A model generated the notes under the pieces. It worked only from the letters and a program-made list of their open reading frames with translations, was not told the origin of the DNA and ran no database searches. Positions 36,901-48,900 of a stretch of 64,000 nt of DNA are shown piece after piece. Location: assembly GCA_034687125.1 (NCBI GenBank), contig JAQGBZ010000022.1, forward strand, positions 248,001-312,000, written 5' to 3'. The stretch is from Neelides folsomi. Taxonomy: Eukaryota > Arthropoda > Collembola > Neelipleona > Neelidae. The translations under genes and the position numbers were made by a program. Within the stretch, counting starts at the first letter, position 1. Each line of letters starts with the position of its first letter.

Positions 36901-39900
36901 TTGTTTCTGGTGTCGAACTTTCTTCTGAAGGGTGTAGATCAATTTCTTCATCGATTTCTAAATCTTCATTTGGTTTAGAAACTTTTTTTGATTTTTTAAC
37001 TTTCTTCACTATCTGTGGCTTAACTTTATCTTCGTCTGCAAGAATAAAGCCTTCAGGTTTTTCTGGTTTAATCGAAATGCTTATTTTTTGGTCAGTTAAT
37101 TTATTTTCACTCAAATCTATTTGAACAGGTTTTAGTGAAACTTGTTCAACACTGTCAATTTCCGTGGGCATTTTACCTTTTCCGGGCTTCCAACGTTTTG
37201 ATGCTTCTTCTGGCTCTTCTTTAAGTAAACTTTTCTTCCTTGAATAAGATTCCTTAATTTCTTCTAATGGCTCTGGTTTATATTCAGTTCTTTCAAATAC
37301 CATTTGAGCTGAGGCTTCAAAGCTCTCAACCTCTTCATCTTTTGGAATATTATAATCAATTTGAACTTCTAAAATTGTCGACTCTTTTTCAGGAAGTTCT
37401 GACAATTCAAGTGTTTCTTTAATTGGTCTCCTTTTCACCTTTTCTTTTATAACCTGTTTTTCAATTTTAGTTTCTTTATAAGGAGATGGTGTATAATATT
37501 CCAGTTCGCTTTTTTCTAAAGTTTTCTCTTCTTCTTGAGTCGACTCACGACGAGATTTCAACACAACTTGCTCAATTTCGCTTGTTTGAGGTTTAATAGA
37601 TGAACGAATTTCACCCTTTTTCAATTTAAACTGTGAAAATTCGGGAGTTTCAATTGTTTCTTTTTTACCGAACATTTTTTTAAGTGTTGGAGTTTTACTC
37701 TTTTTAACACTGGTTTGCATTTTAATAGATTCATCTTCAATTTCCTGCTGTAATTCTATGTTATCAAGTGGCTTTGTTTGAGGGAACAATGTTTCAATTT
37801 CCTTTTGAGCTTTACCAATTTCATCATCAGTGTTAGGTATATTTATGTGTGTGTCGTCGATATATGTTTCTTCAATCTCTGTGTCTTCAGGTGTAAATTG
37901 TTTATCTGATTTATTCATTTCCGAAGGTTTTATTTTCTTTGTTCGTGTTTTGGGTTTTTTATGTACAAGTTTTTGTTCATCTGTTACCTCCCCCAATTGT
38001 GGTATATCAATTTGTGTGCTCGGCTCTTTTTGTTGAGCGAGTGTAACAATGTCTTCTTGTTGTGAAATGTCATCTTGGCCAGCGGGTTGTGTGATTTGTT
38101 CTACTTCTTGTGTGACCTCATCTGGTAATAAGGGATGTATTTGTGGCGTGATGTCAGTGAATAGAGAGCCTAATTAAAAATATTTACACACATGTGAGTC
38201 AAACATCATATTTTTATATAACATATATAAGTAGGTATGTTTTTAACTAATGACAGTGAATCATGCATAAATTTTATGTATGAATATTGAAATGTAATGT
38301 ATCAAATTGTGTATAAATATTAATAGACATGTATTACTCTTACTACTTACCAATATCTACTATACTACATATTTTTTGATAATGTAAATTCTCTAAATTC
38401 ATATCTAATAACTAATCGTAAAGCATTTTTTTATTATATTAGGTATAAAATGTTAAAGGTAAAAGTGAAAGTTTTGATCCTCTACTATACTTTCTATTTT
38501 TAATTAATATGATTTCCAATTTCCTTCTAAAAGCTCAGAATAAAATATATTAAACAAAAAGACAAATATTTTACCTTCAAAATCTTCAGGACGGAATGAT
38601 TTTAAGACGTCTTCAAGTTCCAGACCTTGAACGAATTTTGAAAAAGCTTTTATTCCCAATTTCTCTACAGATTTCTTTCGCCATCCTACTTTCTCTTCAG
38701 TTTTAATTTGTTCAATAATAGTAATATCATAGCGTTCGACGACAGTGAGCATGGCGTATTCAAATTCTGTTTTAGTTATCAAATTGCATGTTTCTAATTT
38801 GAGTATTTCTTCAATAGACTTTCCTTCTTTGAGATTCATGGTCAGAACGGCAATTTGTCGCATAGGAGTCATTAGGAAATCTGGAATGTCAAGTGTGTTA
38901 AGAGATTGTTCAATTGTCTGTTCTTTAGCCGTTTCTTGTTTGGGAGCTGCCCATCTGCTTGGTTTGTTCTTCACTTCCTTTTTTTTCTCTTCTTTGGGCT
39001 TTTCTTCTACTTTCGGTTGTTCAATTGGTTTTTCTTCCTCAACCTTTTCAGGTTCTTGGAATGAAACTCTTCTTTGTTTCTTTTCAGTTTCAGTCATTAA
39101 TCCTTTATTCTTTTCTTTCTCGGAGATTTCAATGGAAATTTCTTCAGTTTTGACATTTTCCTTTTCATCGACACTTTCAGTTTTCTTAGTTTTTACTTCC
39201 CGCTTCTTCTTTTTCTTTTGAACTCGTTCTTCTCCGGTCATTTCTACAAAACCAATATAAATATCAGTAAATATGTACATTTTATCAACCAATAGAACAT
39301 AAGTTTCTAACACGAGATAGTTGTCTATAGTAAAAATGTGGTACATGTCGTGTCTCGACTTATGACATTCGAATTGGGAACATAATATAACAATAATGTT
39401 ATAATAATATTATTAAATAAATATTAAATGTATATATTCTATTATTACCAATAACTTGGACCAGTGATTGAGTCTTAGCAAGACCGAGTTCGTTCTTTAC
39501 ATGACAAACATATTTTCCTTGCATGGAGGGGTTGAGATTGAAAAGTTTTAGGACACTTTTTACAGAAGTTGTATCAATTCTTGCATTGGCATTCTGAGTG
39601 ACAATTTTGTCGTTGTGATACCACGTTACTTCTATAAATTGTTAATTAAGATATTTATTATTAAAATCAAAATTTATTTCATTATTTCTCAATAGTTATC
39701 AACCTTTGCTAATTAATTTAAAAATAATTGTATATCTTGGTACTAACAATAATTATTTTAAAATCGAATTATACCTGGCCGTGGTGTGCCACTGAATTTA
39801 CATTCTAATTCGATTGACGTATTTTCTTCAACCCTTTGATCTTCAAGTTCTTTCTTCATTAAAGGAGCTGCTTTTTCTGAATTTTGCAATCAATTAAAAA

Positions 39901-42900
39901 ATTATATATTAATATGTAGATGTTATGAGATCATTAGTTGTGGATTTGAAATCGTTATTAATTTCAAATAAGATGTTTTGTATTTAGTAAACAAACAGTA
40001 AGATTATTCAATTTTATTTGGTTTTAATCACAATTCAAAACAGATAAGTTAATTTTTAACATTCAAATTATGTTGTATTTAATCTTAATATAAAATGTAT
40101 CACAAAATTATTAATAAAATTCATAATATTATAGTAGTGATTTCATTCAAAAAAATTTTATTAAGTAAACATCAAATCAAAAAACAATTTTAATTTTATG
40201 TTAAATATTTTTTAGGATCACAATATTTCAGTCATTTTAAATTAATTATAAAATCATTACATTAAAATATAAAATATAATTTGGTTCTATATGGTATTAA
40301 GAGTATGTTGGATATATAGTAACACTGAGGGTAGTCAAGGGCTGGATATGTATTTAAATAACTTTTATGAAGAGTAAATTACCAAACTTCTGGTCCGAGT
40401 GTATTTAAACGACTATCCAGAAATTAGTGTGTCGATAGCGTCTCGATTTGGGTAACTTAGTCTCACATAAAAGTTAATTAAATACACATCCAGCTAATCT
40501 ATCCCACGGTGTAACTATTGAGTTTGCCAATATATTGAGTAATGCTCGTATCCAATTTATTAAGAATATTCAACTTCATGCTCATTTGAATACCCAGAAT
40601 CGTCAAATATTTTAGTTTAGGTTATAACAGTATAACTATAACCATACACTTACATAATTAATGAACACATGTTATTATTAGTGGCTGTTTGTTTTAGTCT
40701 AAAGTCTCATCGGAACTAAAACTGTGATTAAGACATGATCCTTCGCTTAATTCTTCAATTGGCGTAAGCATGGGATAAAAATAATCTCCTGAGTGGTATT
40801 CTTCTTCCTCCTCCTCGGCCTGTTTTAAGTATTTTTCAAGGAGGAGAAATTCATCATGCTCGGAATTATTTTGAAATCCTGTCCCATGCTCCCTAGAATC
40901 ATCTTCATGCGAATTAAGACTATCATCAGAAAATCCACCTTTTGGTTCTTTTTTGGCCCACTCTGGTTGATGCATTTCCGCTTCTTGGTGTTCTATAGAA
41001 TACAAAATTTAAATGTTAAATGGGAATTAAATTGAATGATACATCTAAAAAAACTACGAACATTTAGGAGAGGTAACATTGAGAGTAATGATCATCGTTA
41101 AATATCATATATTAAGTAAATCATTTCTTTATGCGATAATGCAAGATGTAAACTTCAATAAGAACCAATTGGTAAAAATAAACCATCTAATTGTAAGTAT
41201 TTTTTATCATTATTATACCAGAGAGATCATCTTCACTTATATCACGAGTTGAATCAGCTATTTCCTCATCTGGCTCATACACATAAGCTGTAAATTAATA
41301 TATTTACGGATTATTAACCAATCTTATAAGAGTATAGCATACATCCAATATTACTTACCTATATACTATATGTATGTACCTAAAATTTGTTAAATGCATA
41401 TTTTGTTAAAGAATCACCTTCGACAGCTAAATAGGAAGAAACTGCTGCTTCCCCACCTGAATTATTAGCCAAACAGGTATAAAATCCTTGATCTGTTGGG
41501 AAAGCTTCTTCAATTGTAAGTTCACAAGTTCCGTCTTCCAATTGCGCCAACTTTAAATCTCTCGTTTCAACCACTTCAACTTCATTGTGGAACCATTTGA
41601 TCTCTGGTGTAGGAACTGCTTTAACCTAATTTTAAAGATGCTAATCATTAATCATGCTTTTTTCTCATTTCTCATATATGGTATTATTCTTATACATAAT
41701 ATCATATGTGTATTAGCTTGATCCAATTCTAGTGTTATTATTTATTTAGTTTAAGTATGTACATAGTTTAGCAAAAAATCTTTATAAATTCAAAATATAG
41801 AAATCAATACCTTGCAAGATAATACTACTTTTTCTCCATCATAGACGGTCAAGTCTTCTAAAAATTCCATGAAAATGGGTGCATTCACAGTTTCATAATG
41901 CAAGTTTGGTAATATTTCAACATTTGCTGTAGATGTAATAGAACCAAGTACATTCTCAGCTCTTACAGTATATTCACCAGCATTATCTTCTGTAACTCTT
42001 TGCAATACTAACGTCGACTTATTTCCATTAGAAGTTACATTCCCCTATTTAGCAAATTACTTGAGTTAATTCTTTGACTTATTTTTATATTACATTTTTT
42101 ATGCTATTTTAAAAAATTTTTACTATTAAAATAAATCCTTACTTGAACCATTTCACCGTCTTTTAACCATGCAAAAGAAGCTTCAGGATGAGAGTTAACA
42201 TCAACTTCCAATAGAAGAACTTTTCCTTCTGAGATTCTTTTTTGTTCTAATGGCTTTACGAATGATGGTGGATAAGCTTCAGGCATCATACCCTTTTTAT
42301 CTATTTTAATAAATCAAATTAACAATTTTAAATATGTGTATATTAAGTACTTAACAAAGTATATTATGATAATATCTAATACATTTTAACAACTAATATA
42401 TTAAAAATAGAACTTAAGGTTAAATACTGTAGGACTTATGGATTAAATAGATATTGTATATCTGTAAAATGGCCACTTACCAATGATTCTGACAGAACAA
42501 GAAGTTTTGGCTTCACTGAATTCATTTGATGCACGAACTTCGTATTTACCCGAGTTACTTTTAACAGCCTTATTGATATTATAAGTCGTTTTATCATCAA
42601 AAACTTCAACTCCATCAGTCATTTCCTTTCCATTGTAGATCCATTTGATGTCTGTTGGTTCTCCTTTGAATTCAACCTCAAGTTTGATGTCTGAATCAAA
42701 TGGAGCGACTACGGCTTCAAGAGGTTTCGTGATAATTATAGGAGTTTTGGCTAAATATCGAATAAAATTAATAATGTGGTTAATATGTTGTATACTGCAG
42801 TATAGTTTAGAGATAAGCTCGAATTACGGTTATGGTAAAAAATATTTTTACCGATGTCAAATGCAATAACTCCTTTGCCAAGTGGATTCACAGCTTCACA

Positions 42901-45900
42901 GCGGTAAATTGCTCGTTCCAAATCGTAATTTTGAATCATCAAGTGAGCCTTTCCAGTTTCAGGATTGAAATCAAATGAGAACGTATCATTCGCTTCTAAA
43001 ATTTCTCCTTCTTTGTACCAAGTAATTGTTGCGACTGGCTTGGCTATAATATCTGCAGTTATTGTTGCTTTCCCAGCTGTGTAAGATGTGACCAATTCAG
43101 TTATAATTGGGACTTGTTCGTCTGAAGCTATGAAGATAAAAATTATATAGTTATTTTACTTATATTTTTATTTTTACATCAGATTAGGTATAAAATTAAT
43201 GGAATTGTACAGGGTGGGCCATAAGTTGCTTTCTTTTTAAAACTATTGTTTTTTTATAAAAGAAAGTAACTTATGACACACCCTGTACTGAGTTTGTCAA
43301 ATATAGAATGATTTTTTTTAATCAATAATATTTACAAAAATCTGTATATATATGGCCCACTCTCTATACGTAGGATACTTTAGGTGTTTATTGTTCATTT
43401 TTATCTTTATGTGTATTACCGTAAAGACTTGCCGCGCACCGACAGCTACCCGCTTTGTTTTCAGCAAAGCACGCATAAGTCCCTTCATCCTCCATCACCG
43501 CATCAGTTATTTGCAATCGTGCTAATTTACCATCAAAGCTACTTTTATATTTAGGACCTTCCACCGGATTGCTCCCTTTAAACCAATTGACGTCCGTTGG
43601 TTCATTTGCAATTTCGCATTCGAAATTTACAACGTTTTTAATACTTTGCGGCGTTAGTTTTGTTATGAATTTAGGCGGTTTTACTATTTCTAAATTGAAA
43701 TCGACTTTCATTTTCTGCTTTGGCTTAATTTCAACTTCAGTCACAAATTGGTCTTTTTGTTCAATGACAAGTTCAGTTTTATAATCAGTCTCAATTATTT
43801 TTTCTTTTGGAGTTGACTTTAAATGTGGTATTTTAATATCTTCTTTAGTCCTTAATTCCATTTTCTTCTTGGTTGGTTTTAACCCTTGTTGATTAAAGGA
43901 TTCTATATCTTTTTCAGGTACGATGATAGGCTTTTTCGTTTGTTTCGATTTCAGTTGGATTTCTTCAGTTGGATTTTCTTCGTGTATTTTTTCATCAATT
44001 GGTTTTTCCTTGATTTGCTCTTCCATGGGAAATTCATCAGTAATTTCAGTTATTTCTAACGACTGATTAGGTTCAAGTGATTTTGGTTTTAACTTTTTAG
44101 GCTTTTGTTCCTTGAATTCATACTCAATTGGGATTTCATCTGGAACTTCGGAAATTTTTACAAATGGTTCAGTTGAAGCTTTTTGTTGCTTTTTAGGTCT
44201 TCTTTTCACTTTTTTAATAATGGTTTTCTTAATAACTCCTTCTGGAGTGACTTCTTCTATCTCAACTTCTTGAATCTCCTCCTGTTCTTCGTATTCAAAT
44301 TCAACCTTCACAACTTCTGTTATTTCATCAAATGTGAGCTCAAGGGGTGAATATTCATCTACTTTTGTTATTACGTCTATTTCCTTTACGGATTTAGGTT
44401 TTTTAATCTTTTTCAAAATTATTCCTTCAGGAGTCATTTCGTCTACTTCAACAATTTGCTCTTCTACTGTTACATGTAAAGGTTTGCTCTGAAGAACTTC
44501 TGAAATTTCAGTGACTTCGTCTTCAGTCATTTTTGGTTGTTCACTCTCATTCATCGGCCTTATCTTTTTAGTCTTTTTGATCTTTTTAATAATTGTTCCT
44601 TCAGGAGTAATTTCTTCCACTATCTGTTCTTCAAATGTTACAATTTCCTCTGGTGTTTCAACTTTAATGGCTTGAGTCGGTTTAATTTCCTTTATTGTCT
44701 TTGGCTTTTTAATCTTTTTAACCTTTTTGACAATTATTCCTTCGGGGGTCATTTCCTCAACTTCAACAATTTGCTCTTCGACTGTTACAATTATCTCTTC
44801 TTCTGAAGTATCTTTATCAAAAAGTATATCATCTTCAGTAACTTGAGATTGTTCATTGCTTGCTTTGGCTTTTTTCAATTTCTTTTTACCTTCCTTCAAA
44901 GCTTCTGGTTTAAGAACTTTCAGTTCTGATGTTTCAGGAATATCATCTGAAATTTCTTCTATTTGCAATTCTTCGTCGGGATAAACTTCGTAGTCGATAT
45001 CTAAAGATTTTGGAGTCTCATGAGAAACGTCTACTTCAACGTTAAATTTTTCTTCGCCCTTTTTAGGTTTTATTATATTCTTAACTTTCTTAGGAATTTC
45101 TGTTATTTCGATGTCAATGTTTTCTTTTTTACCTTCCATTTGAATCTCAATGAATTGATTTGTATCATCGATTGGAATTTCATCTTGTAATTGTTCTGCA
45201 TTGGGCCGAATTTTCTTGGATTTTTTAATTTGAATTTCTTGAGGAATATTTGAAACACTTTCAATACGAGTTTCCATTTCTTCTGTAGGTGCAAATCCTT
45301 CCATTGAATCAACAGGTTCTTCCTTTGCTAAACGAGTTTTCTCTTTGGGCTTATTTGTCTTTTTAATGGGTTTTTCAGATTGCTTGATTTCTTCAAAAAT
45401 TTCAACCTTTTCGTCCGGTTTTGGTTTAATTGTTTTGTTGTCTTTATCCACTTGTTTTTCATCAATTTTAACTTCTCTCAATTTTGGCTTAAATTCATAC
45501 TGAAGCTCAAAAGATTCTATTGCCATTTCTTTTCCATTTGGCTTTTCCGTCTCGGGTTTATGTTCTTCGGAAAATTTTTGTGGTTTTGAAATTGTTTCAT
45601 CTGCAACTTCATCTGAACTAGAACTTTCCATATCAGCTTCTGGTGCTTGTGAAGAATCTTTTGTAAAATCTTCTTTGAATGGCATTTTATCTATATCTTT
45701 TTTCTTCTTTCTCCCTTTACGTATTTTCTCAGCATCTTTTTTAATTTCATCTTCTCTAGGAGCAATGGATATTTTAGTTTCTTCCTCCGGGAGAGAAGTT
45801 TCTTTTTTAGGTTTGCTAATTTTTGGTTTAAATTCATATTGAACTTCCATTGTTTTAACTGAAACCTCTTTATTTTTTTCACTTTCTTCATCGAGAGGAA

Positions 45901-48900
45901 CTACTTCAACTCGGTCTTTAATTGTAACTTCAATAACATCACTTGTAATCTCTTCATCATCAGTCATTTCCTTTTCATCATTAGGTTCAATTTCTAAATC
46001 TTCTCCTTTGGTTTCACTTTCTTTAGGTAATTCATTTCTCTTTTTATGCTTTCGTTTCTTTTTCTTTTGTTTCTTATCAGTTGATTCATCTTGAACATCA
46101 CGGTCGGGATATTTCAATGATATCGGGCTTTCTTCGTCTGATTTTATGTTCTCGTGTATTCCTTCATAAGCTTGGGGATGAAATTCATATTGCTCTTCCA
46201 TTTTACTATCGATAGTTTCTTTAGACTTTTTAGATTTTTCCTCTTTTTGCTTGAACTCTGTGCGTTCTTTATGTTTTATAACCTCTTCGTATTTTTCATT
46301 GGTCAAACTTTCAGGTACAAAAGTTTCACTTTCTCCTTCAAATTCCATTTCAACAGAGATTTCATATTCTTCTGGCCCCTTAGGATGCTTTTTAGACTTT
46401 TTATCCTTTTCAACGAACTTTGGAGGCACAAGTTTGTTTGATGTGCCTTCTGTGTCTTTAGAATCTTTAGGTTTAAATGTTACGCTATCTTTTTGTTCAA
46501 CTTTTATTTCAAGATCCTTTTCCTCTTTAGGTATTGGTTTTAATATAACTTCTTCTTTTTCCTTTTCGAACTTTGGAATCTTTCCTTTGCCTGGCTTCCA
46601 TCCTTTACTTTTTTCTTCTGGGCTTTCCATTGTTTTCACATTCGTGGATTTTTCTTGCTCGATATCTTTTGTCGCGATAAAATCATCTTCTGGAATATCA
46701 TCTTCAAAGCTTACTGATTTTTTTGTTTTTAGCTTTTTTAATTTATCAGACTTTCTCTTTTCATTTTCATCATCAGGCTGCTTAAGGCTCGTTGGTTTTA
46801 CTTGTAAGTTATCTTTGTTTTCTTTATCTGTTGAAAGTTCTTTTTCAGTTTTGGGAATTGGCTTTAAGTTAACATTTTCTGCTTCGTCAACTTCTTTTTC
46901 AACTTTCCCTTTGCCTAATGGTATCATTTTGGTTTCTTCTGTTGGTGTATCCTTTTTATTGGATTTTTGATTTTTATCTTTCTCGAGGATTTCAGTTGAT
47001 TCTGTAGTTTCTGGTACTTGGGGTTTAATTGTATCTTCTTCCGGTTTGGCCCATCGACTCAGTTTCTTTATTTTAGTTTTGGGCTTTTCCAATGAAACAA
47101 TTTCTCCTTCTTGGATATCTTTGGGTTGAACAAATTTAATTGTTTCGCCCTTTTCAGATTCTTTTTCTACTTCAGGTTGGCTCTTTTTAGGAATTGGTTT
47201 TAAATTCACTTCTTCTTTCACTTCCTCTTGAGTTGGAATAACTCCCTTTCCTCTTTTCCATCCAATTGGCTGTTCAACAGCCTCTTGCTTTTCCTTCTTT
47301 ACTCGTTCTTTAGGTTTTAATTGCTCTTCTACTTTTATTTCAAAGCTTTCAGACAATAAAGTACCTTGAGATGCTTCAGTCTCAAATTGTTCTGGTATCT
47401 TTTCTGAGTATTCGGGAAGTGCTTCAATTTCGACTTCAATTTTTTCCTCTTCGGATGGAATAACAGAAGGAGTTTCCCATCTTGAAGAAAATTTCTTTTT
47501 CTGCTTTGCTACTTCTTTTGGAGCTTCAATCTTCTCTTTGAATGGTGAAGCTTTAAACCCATCATATTGACCAATTTTTTGTTCAATTGTTTCAATTTCT
47601 TTGGGAATTGGTTTTAAATTCACTTCTTCAAGAGTTTCTTGAGGTAATAGGACTTTTGTTTGTTTCGCAGGTTTTAATGTAATTTTTTCAACTTCCTCCT
47701 TTGCTTCAGTCAAAGAATATTTGCCCTTTTTAGGAATTTTAGGCTTTTCTTCACTTGGCTTTAAATCATTTGTTGATTGCTCATCTTCTATTTCATTTAT
47801 ATCTATAGCATCTTCAGGTGATTGTTCAATGGCCTCATCTTCTTGAACATCTGGAATTTTCTTTGGCTTTCTTTTCTTTTTTGTACTCGTTGGTGCTATT
47901 TCTTCAATTGTTTCAATCTTAATTTCTTCAGGGGTTTCCTCGTCCTTCAAACTTGATTCTGGCTTAGGAACTGGTTTTAAGGTAACTTCAATTGACTCTT
48001 TATGAGGTAAATCAGATTTCTTTTTTGGAACTTTTTTCAAAGTTATTTGTTCAACTTCTTCAACTTTTGAATCAATTGGTTGTACTTTACTAGGTTGAGA
48101 TTTTGAAGGAGTTTTCTCTTCAATTTCAATATCAATTTCAATATTTTCCTTTTCAGTTTGAGCATTTATTTCTTTATCATAAATATTTTCTTTCATAGGA
48201 ATATCTTGTGTTATTGTAACATCTAAATCATCCTTTAACTCCAATGGAATTTCTGTGGCTGATGGTTTGGCCTTTTGTTTTTTAACCCCTCTTTTCCACA
48301 TTTTAGGCTCCTCTTGTGGAGTCTGTTCAATTTGAACTGAAACAATATCTTCAGGTAATTGGATTTCAGGTTTTGTCGCGTCTGGTTTCAAAGTTGAAGA
48401 AATTTTAACATCCAAGACTTCTTGTTTAACAGGTTTTGATGATTCATGTGACTCTAATTTTTCTTGAACATTATCTGAGATTAAAATATTAATTTCATCC
48501 TCTTGATTCGTAGTTGACTTTTCATCCTTACCAGGTTTTTCTCCTCTTTTCAATGCCGATTTTTTAGGAGTAGGTAATTTATTAGTTAATTTATCATCAG
48601 ATTCAGGAACTGTTTCAGAAACAATTTCAATTACTTCTGATAAAATTGGTTTAAGCTCAGTTTCCGATTTTTCTTCTTGATCTTTAGGATATTTCATGAT
48701 TGGTTTTAATTTTATTTCCTCTTTTTCTTCCAATTTTGCAGGTGCTTTTTTGGGTATGGGCTTCAATTGTATTTTTTCTTCTTCTGTATCATGAATTTCC
48801 TTATGAAATTTGGATACAGGTTTCGATTTCTTATCTTTACTAATCGGTTGAACAGATTCTTCAGGTGAAATTTCCTCGGCTTCCGTAGGTTTAATTGAAA

